9,567 bases of DNA from an uncultured Burkholderiaceae bacterium (lineage in GTDB: Bacteria > Pseudomonadota > Gammaproteobacteria > Burkholderiales > Burkholderiaceae), in assembly GCA_937871985.1 (NCBI GenBank), contig CALMPB010000403.1, positions 1 to 9,567 of the forward strand, written 5' to 3'. The notes under the pieces are model-generated. The model searched no databases. It was not told where the DNA came from and saw only the letters and a list, made by a program, of their open reading frames with translations. Made by a program: the position numbers and the translations under genes. Below, piece after piece: positions 1-6,291 of this stretch. How positions within the stretch are numbered: position 1 is the stretch's first letter; every line of letters starts with the position of its first letter.

Positions 1-418
1 GGGCGCGGCAGGTGCGCCGGGTGCCGCAGGTGCGCCGGGTGCCGCAGGTGCGCCGGGTGCCGCAGGCGCGACGGGTGCCACAAGTGCGTCGACCGCCGCC
101 GCGCAACAAGACAAGGCCGCTGCGGGAGCCGCGGCGGATCAGAACAAGGATAAGGATTTGACTTCTTCCATGCCGGCCTGGTTGGCCGACAATCTGCTCA
201 TCATCGTCACCGCCGTGCTGGCGCTGATCGCCTTCGCCATTGCTTGGATGTTGCGGCGCGCCGGCGCCCGCCGTGGTGACGACGATGAAGAAACCTATGA
301 CTACAACGAGCCGGCGCTCGATACGGCGGCGCTCAACCGCAAGCTCGACGCCATCAACCTCGATCTCGATCAGCCTCCCACGGACGAACCGCGTCCGGCG
401 GGCCGCTCCCAGGTCTGA
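1..418 (+). CDS. fimV: FimV/HubP-type polar landmark protein, C-terminal fragment
   Basis: The frame is open from the left edge (first full codon at base 2) and stops at 416-418, so only the last 138 residues are present. In order they are an Ala/Gly/Pro-rich repeat, a charged Gln/Asp/Lys linker, one transmembrane helix (WLADNLLIIVTAVLALIAF onward), a basic stop-transfer (MLRRAGARR) and a short acidic cytoplasmic tail with LNRKLDAINLDLD. A periplasmic low-complexity stalk, one helix and an acidic cytoplasmic end is the FimV/HubP plan; these proteins organise the cell pole and support type IV pili. No cytoplasmic TPR domain is visible, unlike Pseudomonas FimV, so this looks like a short Bordetella-type form. 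truA starts 3 bases after the stop, which fits co-transcription. The name rests on architecture and the fimV-truA order. A different single-pass protein is possible but less likely. Confidence 0.75.
   Translation, partial: GAAGAPGAAGAPGAAGAPGAAGATGATSASTAAAQQDKAAAGAAADQNKDKDLTSSMPAWLADNLLIIVTAVLALIAFAIAWMLRRAGARRGDDDEETYDYNEPALDTAALNRKLDAINLDLDQPPTDEPRPAGRSQV
8..79 (+). repeat. 18-bp in-frame tandem repeat in the fimV stalk
   Basis: There are three identical 18-base units (gcaggtgcgccgggtgcc) at 8-25, 26-43 and 44-61, then a diverged fourth at 62-79 with ggc for ggt and acg for ccg. Each unit encodes Ala-Gly-Ala-Pro-Gly-Ala. The unit is six codons, so copy-number change keeps the frame. The array may continue to the left of the window. 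Confidence 0.9.
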
Positions 419-421
419 GCG

Positions 422-1243
422 ATGTCCAGAGTTGCAATGGGGCTGGCGTATGACGGCTCCGCCTGGCAGGGCTGGCAGACCCAGCCGCACCGGCAAACGG
501 TGCAGGACACGCTGGAGGCCGCCCTGGCACAATTCTGCGGCGTGACGCAGGCCGTTCCCACCATCTGCGCCGGCCGTACGGATACCGGCGTGCATGGCGC
601 GATGCAGGTGATCCACCTGGATACCGCGTTGGAGCGGCGCATGGAATCCTGGGTCCGGGGTGTGAACGCGTTCCTGCCGGCCAGTATATCGGTGCAGTGG
701 GCCAAGGCCGTGCCGGACGATTTCCACGCGCGGTTTTCCGCCCGGGCCCGTACCTACGTCTATCTGTTGTGGCGCGGACGCGTGCGTCCGGCCTTGTGGG
801 CCGGGCGCGCCGGCTGGTGCCACCATCCGCTGGATGTCGACGCCATGCGCCTGGCGGCACGGGCCTTGCTGGGCAAGCACGATTTTTCCAGTTTTCGCTC
901 CTCGCAATGCCAGGCCAGGCACCCCGTGCGCATCATGCACCAACTGGACATCGAGGAGCGTGGGGCTTTCCTGGTGTTCACGCTGCGCGCCAATGCCTTC
1001 CTGCATCACATGGTGCGCAATATCATGGGGGCGCTGCTGCAGATCGGGCAGGGCCGCGAGTCGGTCGACTGGATGGCGCAGTTGCTGTCCTGGCGCGACC
1101 GCAGGCGTGGCGCGCCCACGTTTTCTCCCGATGGCCTGTATCTGTCGGCCATCGACTATCCGGACGAGTTCGGCCTGGACGAACTGGATGGCGGGGCGGT
1201 GCTGCTCTCGCCATTCACCCAGCCGGCGGGCGGCCGGATCTAG
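422..1243 (+). CDS. truA: tRNA pseudouridine(38-40) synthase TruA
   Basis: TruA isomerises uridines 38, 39 and 40 in the anticodon arm of many tRNAs to pseudouridine; it is cytoplasmic. The 273-residue product has the family length. It shows the N-terminal [10 protein letters not shown] segment (residues 10-19), the catalytic box AGRTDTGVH (50-58) with nucleophile Asp54 and Arg52, the [12 protein letters not shown] strand, and the C-terminal [15 protein letters not shown] helix typical of TruA. The residue after GVH is Gly rather than the usual Ala, a minor change. The ATG at 422 is 3 bases from the fimV stop, so translation is probably coupled; I see no strong separate ribosome site. The fimV-truA order matches Bordetella-like chromosomes. 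Confidence 0.97.
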   Translation: MSRVAMGLAYDGSAWQGWQTQPHRQTVQDTLEAALAQFCGVTQAVPTICAGRTDTGVHGAMQVIHLDTALERRMESWVRGVNAFLPASISVQWAKAVPDDFHARFSARARTYVYLLWRGRVRPALWAGRAGWCHHPLDVDAMRLAARALLGKHDFSSFRSSQCQARHPVRIMHQLDIEERGAFLVFTLRANAFLHHMVRNIMGALLQIGQGRESVDWMAQLLSWRDRRRGAPTFSPDGLYLSAIDYPDEFGLDELDGGAVLLSPFTQPAGGRI

Positions 1244-1281
1244 CCGGACGCCCGCCCCGGCGCCCAATGGAGGCCTGTCTC

Positions 1282-2376
1282 ATGCAACGCCGCGCGTTTT
1301 TGAAGCGAACCGCCCTGGGAGCCGCCAGCGGCGCCGTGATTGTTGCGCCGGCCCACGCGCAGGAGGCGCCGCCGGTGTCCTGGCGGCTGGCCTCGAGTTT
1401 TCCCAATGAGTCGCCGACCCTGTTCGCCGGCGCCGAAGACGTGGCGCGCTATGTCGCCGACGTCACCGATGGCAGGTTCCGCATCGAGATCTTCTCGGCC
1501 GGCGACCTGGTGGAGGCCGGCCAGGTGTTGGAAGCCGTGCAACAACGCGTCGTCGATTGCGGCCACACTGCCTCGACCCGCTTTTTCGACACCGACCCGG
1601 CATTGTGTTTCGACGCTGGCGTGCCGTTCGGCCTGAATACCCGGCAGATGAACGCCTGGATGTTGCAGGGCGAAGGCCTGGCGCTGACGCGCGTGCTGTT
1701 CGACAAGTACGGCATCCTGAATTTTCCCTGCGGGTTCACCGGCGCGCAGATGGGGGGCTGGTTCCGGGGCGAGGTCAAGACGGTCGACGACCTGCGCGGC
1801 TTGAAGGTCAAGGCTGGCGGTTTTGCGCGTCAGGTACTGGCACGCATGGGCGCGGAACCTGTCGATCTGCCCGTCGCCGACACCTACGCGGCGCTGGAGC
1901 AGGGGGGCGTCGACGCTGTGGCCTGGATCGGTCCGCATGACGACGAAAACCTGGCGCTTTACAAAGTCGCCAGGAATTACTACTTCCCTGGCTGGTGGGC
2001 GGGGACCCTGCAATTGTCGCTCTACGTGAACCAGCAGGCGTATGACGAACTGCCCAAGTCCTACCAGGCGGCGCTGGCGTTGGCCTGCCGGATGGCCACC
2101 GCCAACATGATCGCGAAGTACGACGCCGGCAATCCCGATGCCCTGCGCCGGCTTGTGCAGCGCGGCGCCCAGCTCAAGGCGTTTCCCAGGCCTGTGTTGC
2201 AGGCCGCGCATGCGGCCGCGCTCAAGCTTTATCAGGAATTGAGCGCGAGGGATCCGATGTTCAAGAAGCTGTACGAGAGCATGACGGCCTTTCGCGACAA
2301 GGAAATCCCCTGGTTCCGGGTGGCCGAGGGCAGCTTCGACTCCCTAATGGCCACGCTCGGGCAAGCGGGCGCTTGA
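1282..2376 (+). CDS. TRAP transporter DctP-family solute-binding protein, Tat-exported
   Basis: This is a predicted periplasmic receptor of the DctP/TakP type, which normally hands carboxylates to DctQM permeases. The start at 1282 is chosen because ggagg (1269-1273) lies 8 bases upstream; the in-frame ATG at 1267 would overlap that site. The 364-residue product starts with a twin-arginine signal (QRRAFLKR at 2-9), a hydrophobic stretch and an AHA|QE cleavage site after residue 26. The mature part has TRAP-receptor segments: RFRIEIFSAGDLV, GAQMGGWFRGEV, DDLRGLKVKAGGFARQVL, and WIGPHDDENLALYKVARNYY, close to the 2-oxoacid-binding TakP subgroup. No dctQ or dctM gene follows, so it is an orphan receptor here. 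The ligand cannot be read from sequence; lactate, pyruvate or other 2-oxoacids are a guess from the subgroup. Confidence 0.9.
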   Translation: MQRRAFLKRTALGAASGAVIVAPAHAQEAPPVSWRLASSFPNESPTLFAGAEDVARYVADVTDGRFRIEIFSAGDLVEAGQVLEAVQQRVVDCGHTASTRFFDTDPALCFDAGVPFGLNTRQMNAWMLQGEGLALTRVLFDKYGILNFPCGFTGAQMGGWFRGEVKTVDDLRGLKVKAGGFARQVLARMGAEPVDLPVADTYAALEQGGVDAVAWIGPHDDENLALYKVARNYYFPGWWAGTLQLSLYVNQQAYDELPKSYQAALALACRMATANMIAKYDAGNPDALRRLVQRGAQLKAFPRPVLQAAHAAALKLYQELSARDPMFKKLYESMTAFRDKEIPWFRVAEGSFDSLMATLGQAGA

Positions 2377-2384
2377 GCCCGGGC
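2355..2384 (+). other. GC-rich hairpin across the dctP stop codon
   Basis: GCTCGGGC (2355-2362) pairs with GCCCGGGC (2377-2384) with one G-U pair. Inside it AAGC (2363-2366) pairs with GCTT (2371-2374) around a gggc loop. The TGA stop of the binding-protein gene lies in the 3' arm. No T-run follows, so it is not a classic intrinsic terminator. It may slow exonucleases or assist Rho-type ending. Such hairpins also arise by chance in GC-rich DNA. Confidence 0.4.
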
Positions 2385-2432
2385 GTTGCCATGACTTGGG
2401 CAGCGTACGCTGGCGTTGGTGAGCTCAGCCTT

Positions 2433-2438
2433 TATACT
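2433..2438 (+). promoter_or_regulatory. Candidate -10 element for trpF
   Basis: TATACT sits in an A/T-rich patch (tttatactgg) that stands out from the GC-rich surroundings, 42 bases before the trpF start. The only possible -35 at the right distance is tggcgt (2411-2416, 16-base spacer), a poor match. It suggests trpF has its own weak or activator-dependent promoter. Confidence 0.4.
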
Positions 2439-2479
2439 GGCCAAATCCGTCGCGCTGGGCGACACAAGCACTGAATGCC

Positions 2480-3133
2480 ATGCGCACACGCATCAAGATC
2501 TGCGGCCTGACCCGCGAAGAAGACATCGATGCCGCCGTTTCGGCGGGGGTCGATGCGATCGGTTTCGTTTTCTATCCCAAGAGCAAGCGCTACGTCGCGC
2601 CAACCCGCGCCGCGCAACTGCGTCGCCTGGTGCCGGCGTTCGTCGACGTGGTCGCGCTGTTCGTGAATCCGCAGCCGGATGAGGTGCAGGCCGTGCTGGA
2701 CGAAGTCGGCCCCGAGTTGCTGCAATTCCATGGCGACGAAACACCGCAGGAATGCGCGCGCCATGGCCGCCGCTACCTGCGCGCGTTCCGCGCTGGCGCG
2801 CCTGGCCTGGAAACGGCCGCAAGCCTGGCCACCTATTGCCGTGCCTATGGTGAGGCTGCCGGCTGGCTGTTCGACAGCTACAGCGCCGGTTACGGCGGCA
2901 GTGGCCATGGGTTTGACCACGGTTTGCTGGAGGACGTGAAGGCTGATCCGGTGTCACGTCCCTTGATCCTGTCGGGTGGCCTGAACCCTGACAACGTCGC
3001 CGTCGCGGTGCAGGCCGTGCGACCGTGGGCGGTCGATGTGAGCAGTGGCGTCGAAGTCGAGCAAGGAATAAAAAGTTCTGATAGAATCTCGTTCTTCGTT
3101 GCTGCGGTGCACGCCGCAGACGCGAAGAAATAG
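2480..3133 (+). CDS. trpF: Phosphoribosylanthranilate isomerase TrpF
   Basis: TrpF converts N-(5'-phosphoribosyl)anthranilate to the carboxyphenylamino-deoxyribulose phosphate in tryptophan synthesis. The 217-residue stand-alone TIM barrel shows IKICGLT at 5-11 with general base Cys8, GFVFYPKSKRYV, LLQFHGDE, the catalytic Asp132 in LFDSYSAGYGGSG, the phosphate-binding LSGGLNPDNV loop, and DVSSGVE near the end. The start is the ATG at 2480, which begins the conserved first strand; the ribosome site is weak. trpB and trpA, which often follow trpF in this group, are not found; instead an untranslated stretch, tRNA-Val and an island follow. The last codons read KSSDRISFFVAAVHAADAKK, a family-like end, so the gene looks intact. 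Confidence 0.97.
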   Translation: MRTRIKICGLTREEDIDAAVSAGVDAIGFVFYPKSKRYVAPTRAAQLRRLVPAFVDVVALFVNPQPDEVQAVLDEVGPELLQFHGDETPQECARHGRRYLRAFRAGAPGLETAASLATYCRAYGEAAGWLFDSYSAGYGGSGHGFDHGLLEDVKADPVSRPLILSGGLNPDNVAVAVQAVRPWAVDVSSGVEVEQGIKSSDRISFFVAAVHAADAKK

Positions 3134-3233
3134 GAAGAAATTGCCGGTGCAAGTTGGCAGTGTGTGGTGAATGCGTGGCAAGGCAAGTACGCCAAATGGC
3201 TGGTGAAACCAAACTGGTAAAGCCGCTGTGGCG

Positions 3234-3257
3234 ATCAGGCTGCAAAGATAGCCTGAT
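3234..3257. other. Perfect 8-bp inverted repeat between trpF and tRNA-Val
   Basis: ATCAGGCT (3234-3241) is the exact reverse complement of AGCCTGAT (3250-3257), with an 8-base spacer. No T-run follows on either strand, so it is not a standard terminator. It could be the trpF mRNA end or a protein-binding site. The rest of 3134-3326 shows no convincing gene. Confidence 0.4.
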
Positions 3258-3326
3258 AAAAGCAGGCCGATGCGACGCGATAAAAATCCCACGCAATGAA
3301 AACAGCAAAAAATCTGAAAAGACGAT

Positions 3327-3355
3327 TTGCAGAGTTCAAAAAAGCACTATATAAT
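3327..3355 (+). promoter_or_regulatory. Sigma-70 promoter of tRNA-Val
   Basis: The -35 is ttgcag (3327-3332) and the -10 is a perfect TATAAT (3350-3355), separated by exactly 17 bases. The -10 ends 13 bases before the mature tRNA 5' end at 3369, so the leader is only a few bases long. No GC-rich discriminator is present; the bases after the -10 are T/C-rich. Confidence 0.85.
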
Positions 3356-3368
3356 TCTTCTTCTTTGC

Positions 3369-3445
3369 AGGCGGTTAGCTCAGCTGGTTAGAGCGCCACG
3401 TTGACATCGTGGAGGTCGTTGGTTCGATTCCAATACCGCCTACCA
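3369..3445 (+). tRNA. tRNA-Val (anticodon GAC)
   Basis: A full cloverleaf folds by eye. The acceptor AGGCGGT (3369-3375) pairs with ACCGCCT (3435-3441). The D arm is GCTC...GAGC, the anticodon arm is CCACG-TTGACAT-CGTGG with anticodon GAC, and the T arm is GTTGG-TTCGATT-CCAAT. Discriminator A3442 is followed by an encoded CCA at 3443-3445. It reads GUC/GUU valine codons. An integrase remnant begins 141 bases downstream and points toward the tRNA, the usual layout for an island integrated at a tRNA 3' end; the tRNA itself is intact. Confidence 0.97.
3420..3445 (+). other. Candidate island attachment site (attL) in the tRNA 3' end
   Basis: P4-type integrases recombine within the 3' part of tRNA genes and restore it. 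The T arm, acceptor and CCA of tRNA-Val are the natural crossover segment for the neighbouring integrase remnant. The direct repeat that would mark the other end is not in this window, so the exact core cannot be defined. Confidence 0.35.
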
Positions 3446-3478
3446 TATTCCTGCAAAGTGCTGTCAAGCACGGCAAAG

Positions 3479-3514
3479 AAAAAGCCGCTAGGTCAATGAC
3501 TTAGCGGCTTTTTT
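3479..3514 (+). terminator. Rho-independent terminator after tRNA-Val
   Basis: AAAAAGCCGCTA (3479-3490) pairs with TAGCGGCTTTTT (3502-3513). The loop can close further through GTCA/TGAC, and the 3' arm runs into a T-tract. It ends the tRNA transcript 34 bases past the CCA. The A/T flanks on both sides mean it could also work for minus-strand transcription from the integrase side. Confidence 0.9.
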
Positions 3515-3585
3515 GTTTTCCGCGCGAGAAGCGCTGCCAAGTGCCACAAAGGAAGTTTTCGGGGCACGTTTGGGGGTACGAATGC

Positions 3586-4002
3586 TCAGGGTAAGGGTAT
3601 GGGTAAGGGTAAGGGTAAGGGTAAGGGTATAGGTGGTATAGGTTTGTGAGCGCGGGGCAACTGTTCGTCCAAGTAGTCCGACCACCATTGCATTATCTCG
3701 CGGCGCTCCTCCAGATACTGGGCATGGTTATATGCCCGGCGCACCTTGTTTTTACCTTGTGGGCCAATTGGGCTTCGATCGCCCCGAAAGCGACCCGTTT
3801 CATTCAGGATGGTGTTGGCTAGGCTGCGAAACCCGTGGCCAGTCTGTTGCTCCCCCTAGCCCAGGATCACTAGCGCTTGGTTAATTGTCTCGCCACTCGT
3901 TGGGGCCGCGCCCGGCTGTCGGATGCCAGGGAACAGGAACTCGTAGCGACCGGAATAGACTTCCAACTCCTCCAGCAGCGCGAGGACCTGTGTATTGACG
4001 GG
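3586..4002 (-). pseudogene. P4-type tyrosine integrase, C-terminal remnant
   Basis: Read on the minus strand from 4002 to the TGA at 3588-3586, the frame gives segments of a prophage P4-like island integrase: VLALLEELEVYSGRYEFLFPG, SGETINQALVILG, TGHGFRSLANTILNET, and KVRRAYNHAQYLEERREIM. The catalytic HxxR (HGFR) and the tyrosine box (AYNHA) are present. Inactivation is visible. A TAG (3858-3856) interrupts just before the TGHGFR box. The conserved AIEAQLAHKVK box lies in another frame at 3782-3750, so one indel precedes it and a second, in the A-run near 3750, restores the frame. The N-terminal half with the first catalytic Arg is missing; the homology stops at about 4002, where the ISL3 element begins. 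The tail is a Pro-Leu repeat. It was probably the enzyme that inserted the island at tRNA-Val. Confidence 0.88.
3589..3630 (+). repeat. GGGTAA hexamer array with G-quadruplex motif
   Basis: Seven consecutive 6-base units run GGGTAA, GGGTAT, four GGGTAA, GGGTAT (3589-3630), then fade into aggtgg-tatagg. The plus strand has seven GGG tracts with 3-base loops, so any four form a canonical G-quadruplex motif. On the minus strand the array is read in the integrase frame as ccc-tta/ata, a Pro-Leu/Pro-Ile tail ending at the stop codon. Six bases equal two codons, so expansion would keep the frame. Confidence 0.92.
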
Positions 4003-5303
4003 TCTTCACCGATATGTGTGGGCCGGAAAGTAAGCAGCAAGAAGCGCGTAGATGCGATTAAATAATTGCATGAACGATGCAAACTTCTACGCAAGAATTC
4101 TGGGCATACGCAAGCCGTGGCGGGTGGTGGACGTGACTGTTAGCGATGCACTGAAGACCATAACGGTATTCATCGGGCCAAAGCCGGGCAGTTCGCTGCG
4201 CTGCCCGCAATGCCGGCAGATTTGCCCCGGCTATGACAGCCGTCCAAGACGCTGGCGGCATCTAGATACCTGCGAATACCAGACCTGGATCGAAGCTGAG
4301 GTCCCGAGAGTGCAATGCCCGGAGCATGGCTGCGTGCAAGCCAGCGTCACCTGGGCGACCAGCTATAGCCGCTACACCAAGAAGTTCGAGATGATGGTGT
4401 TGGACTGGTTGCGCGAGACCTCGATCCAAGCGGTCAGCCGTCGCTTGGGGCTGAGCTGGAATGCGATTGACGGCATACTGCGGCGAGCAGTCGCTCGAGG
4501 GCTTCGACGGCGTCGTGTTGCCAGTGATGATCACATCTGCGTCGATGAAGTTGCGTTCGCCAAAGGGCGGGACTACGTGACGATCGTCTCATCGGCCCAG
4601 CGTGTGCTCGCGGTCGAAGATGGCCGGGCTGCCGAGAGCCTTCGCCGCTACTTCAAAGCCTTGGGACGCCGACGTTGCGAGCAGCTTCAATCCGTCTCCA
4701 TGGACATGAGCGGGGCGTACATCAAGGCCGCGCTGGACACCTTGCCGAACGCGCTAGAGAAGGTTGCGTTCGATCACTTCCATGTTGCCAAAGCGTTGAG
4801 CGAAGCGGTGGACAACACCCGCAAATATGAGCTACACCGAGTTGACTATGGCCTGCGGCGGGAAATCCATCGTAGTCGTTACGACTGGCTGCGACGCGGC
4901 ACGCACCTGTCAGACTCCGGCCGCGAACGGATGCAAGCGCTGTCAGCCAGCCTACTGGATACGGCTATGGTCTGGATGCTCAAGGAAAAGGCGCGTGAGA
5001 TCTGGCATACAAGCTACCACTTGGAACAATCCGCGAAATCGTGGCAAGTGTGGATCCAGGCGGCTCGCCAAACTGGCATTACAGCATTGCGCGGGGTGGC
5101 CAACCAGATCGACACGCGGCTTTGGGGCATCCTCAACGCCATGCGGCTGAGGGTATCAAATGCTAGAGCAGAAGCCCTGAACAGCCAAATTCGGGCAATG
5201 CGCGTGAAGGCAAGGGGTTATCGGAACAAAGTGCGGTTTGTGCGTGGAATTCTGTTCCACTACGGCAAGCTGGACATGGCTCACTGAATTTTCTATTGAG
5301 GAT
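4000..5303 (+). mobile_element. ISL3-family insertion sequence (ends provisional)
   Basis: The core is one full-length ISL3 transposase gene. The left end is placed where integrase homology stops: GGGTCTTCACC at 4000-4010 has the GG-TCTTC look of ISL3-family tips. The right end is uncertain. TTGAGGATC (5295-5303), just past the transposase stop, reads on the other strand as GATCCTCAA and partly matches GGTCTTCAC. No target duplication is visible with these ends. The missing 5' half of the integrase is not found on the right, so a deletion next to the element probably followed insertion. Treat both borders as approximate. Confidence 0.6.
4070..5287 (+). CDS. ISL3-family transposase
   Basis: This DDE transposase cuts and pastes its own element. 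The 405-residue product, starting at MNDANFYARILG, has the family length (IS1001 and IS1165 relatives are about 400-440). The upstream in-frame ATG at 4052 is less likely because family proteins begin near MNDANFY; no clear ribosome site marks either. Visible parts are an N-terminal Cys-rich zinc-finger region (CPQC...HLDTC...CPEHGC), a helix-turn-helix around QAVSRRLGLSWNAIDGILRR, and the catalytic triad Asp159 (CVDEVAFAKG), Asp212 (SMDMSGAYI) and Glu368 (NARAEALNSQIR), with FDHFHVAKAL after the second Asp. The C-terminus KARGYRNKVRFVRGILFH is the usual family end. No frameshift is seen, so it may be active. Confidence 0.95.
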   Translation: MNDANFYARILGIRKPWRVVDVTVSDALKTITVFIGPKPGSSLRCPQCRQICPGYDSRPRRWRHLDTCEYQTWIEAEVPRVQCPEHGCVQASVTWATSYSRYTKKFEMMVLDWLRETSIQAVSRRLGLSWNAIDGILRRAVARGLRRRRVASDDHICVDEVAFAKGRDYVTIVSSAQRVLAVEDGRAAESLRRYFKALGRRRCEQLQSVSMDMSGAYIKAALDTLPNALEKVAFDHFHVAKALSEAVDNTRKYELHRVDYGLRREIHRSRYDWLRRGTHLSDSGRERMQALSASLLDTAMVWMLKEKAREIWHTSYHLEQSAKSWQVWIQAARQTGITALRGVANQIDTRLWGILNAMRLRVSNARAEALNSQIRAMRVKARGYRNKVRFVRGILFHYGKLDMAH

Positions 5304-5680
5304 CAACGTCTACATACGAAAAAACCAATGAGCAGCATTCCAATTAATGTTCCGCCAATAGCGACCGCTGCGCGCTCAGCACGCTCAGAGCCATAAAAAT
5401 ACAAAACGCACGAGATCGCGGCGGTGAAGACAATTAGCAGGCCCAGGACAAACGGGCGCCAATTGTTCAGAAACGCATGGTATACCCCGCTCAAGGCAAA
5501 TCTATGTTTGCTCATCGGCATCCGCGAAAAAGCATGACCGGGTCTTGATTCTGCCAAATATTCCGCCAATGGGATAGTCTTTTCCAGTGGCCAATATAAT
5601 CGGACGAGTCCAGATTTGCCGGGGGGGCTTCGTGCAGGGAGTTCACTGACGAGTATTTCGCGCGACCGAATACTTACCAA
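5303..5680 (-). CDS. Unrecognised small membrane protein
   Basis: I do not recognise this protein. From the TTG at 5680 it is 125 residues: a polar N-terminal part (REILVSELPARSPPGKS, WPLEKTIPLAEYLAES), then two predicted membrane helices at about 76-97 (FVLGLLIVFTAAISCVLYFY) and 104-122 (AAVAIGGTLIGMLLIGFFV), ending VCRR. The frame stays open upstream to 5731 and would add KSLVLLAPISAAALVSI, which looks like a further hydrophobic segment, but no ATG or convincing ribosome site lies there. The gene may therefore have lost its start. Internal ATGs at 5521 and 5515 are alternatives. Its stop lies in the proposed right tip of the insertion sequence, so the natural C-terminus may also be changed. 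It runs convergent to the transposase and divergent from the PepSY operon. Confidence 0.5.
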   Translation of the reverse strand: MVSIRSREILVSELPARSPPGKSGLVRLYWPLEKTIPLAEYLAESRPGHAFSRMPMSKHRFALSGVYHAFLNNWRPFVLGLLIVFTAAISCVLYFYGSERAERAAVAIGGTLIGMLLIGFFVCRR

Positions 5681-5731
5681 GGCAGCTGCGCTAATCGGAG
5701 CAAGGAGAACTAGGCTCTTGTGCCGAAGATC

Positions 5732-5899
5732 TCAATTCTTCCTTCCTCTTGAGGTCGTCTTAAAAGGCAGGAAATAAAGTGAGCCAAGCCAATCCCAACT
5801 CTCCCTCGCGATAACAGTAACGGCTCGCCTCAGTGGCAGCTAAGTTTGTCTGCGTAAGTTCTCCACCGTGCAAATCCCTGCACCCTTCTGGAGATGCTC
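5732..5899 (+). promoter_or_regulatory. Intergenic region expected to hold the PepSY-operon promoter
   Basis: These 168 bases separate the divergent membrane-protein gene from the PepSY gene. They are richer in A/T than the cargo genes, with cttaaaagg near 5759 and gataac near 5812, but I see no -35/-10 pair with good spacing. An operator or activator-dependent promoter is likely to lie here; its identity cannot be read by eye. The ribosome site GGAG is at 5890-5893. Confidence 0.35.
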
Positions 5900-6235
5900 A
5901 TGTACCGCTACACCAAACTCGCCCTACTGGCCATCGTCATTGCTACGACTGGCGCTGCCGCCTATGCCGCCAAAGGCAGCATGGAAAACGACGCCCTGGC
6001 GATCACCAAGGCCAAGATTGCTCTCACCCAGGCCGTCACCGTTGCCGAGCAGCACGCCAATGGCAAGGCATCACGCGCCGAGTACGAAAACTCGAAGCAA
6101 GGCTGGGTCTACGACGTGGAAGTTGTCAGCGGGGCAAAAGTCTTCGATGTCCGGGTCGATGCCGAAAAGGGCACGGTCATCTCGTCTGCCGAGGACAAGG
6201 CGGATCACGATGATGGCCACGACAAGCAAGATTGA
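5900..6235 (+). CDS. Secreted PepSY-domain protein
   Basis: This is a 111-residue exported protein. GGAG at 5890-5893 touches the ATG at 5894 but lies 6 bases from the ATG at 5900, so 5900 is chosen; both are in frame. Residues 1-23 are a Sec signal peptide (basic MYRYTK, hydrophobic core, AYA|A cleavage). The mature part is a single PepSY domain of about 36-97 (KIALTQAVTVAEQHANGKASRAEY, then GWVYDVEVV, VFDVRVDAEKGTVI). It ends in an Asp/His-rich tail (DKADHDDGHDKQD) that could bind cations. PepSY proteins often sit beside two-component systems or membrane redox and metal genes, and their molecular role is mostly unknown. First gene of the presumed operon, 56 bases before the PAP2 gene. Confidence 0.9.
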   Translation: MYRYTKLALLAIVIATTGAAAYAAKGSMENDALAITKAKIALTQAVTVAEQHANGKASRAEYENSKQGWVYDVEVVSGAKVFDVRVDAEKGTVISSAEDKADHDDGHDKQD

Positions 6236-6291
6236 CCGCCCGCCAGTGTGGCCGGATCGCGCATGACGCCGTGATCCGGCACGGAGACTTG

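Noticed and set aside
1240..2211. Long open frame (323 codons) antisense to the TRAP binding-protein gene
   Set aside because: GC-rich codon bias on the plus strand creates open antisense frames; the protein has no recognisable domain and the opposite strand is a clear DctP-family gene.
2679..2939. Overlapping plus-strand frame inside trpF
   Set aside because: It is fully nested in trpF, whose active-site motifs are intact, and encodes no recognisable domain.
3154..3354. 66-codon plus-strand frame between trpF and tRNA-Val
   Set aside because: No ribosome site, no recognisable domain, and it runs through the inverted repeat and into the tRNA promoter; best read as untranslated sequence.
3589..3630. 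Vertebrate-type telomere repeat
   Set aside because: The unit is GGGTAA (TTACCC on the other strand), not TTAGGG/CCCTAA, and it lies within a bacterial integrase frame.
3589..3630. CRISPR array
   Set aside because: The hexamers are contiguous with no unique spacers, and no cas-like gene is present.
3488..3688. Minus-strand frame with a Thr-Leu repeat across the hexamer array
   Set aside because: The integrase homology continues in a different frame through the same bases and ends as Pro-Leu, so the Thr-Leu reading is a shadow.
4002..5431. GTCTTCACCG at 4002-4011 and its reverse complement at 5422-5431 as insertion-sequence ends
   Set aside because: The match stops after 10 bases, the flanks show no duplication, and the right copy lies inside the coding frame of the minus-strand membrane protein; probably chance.
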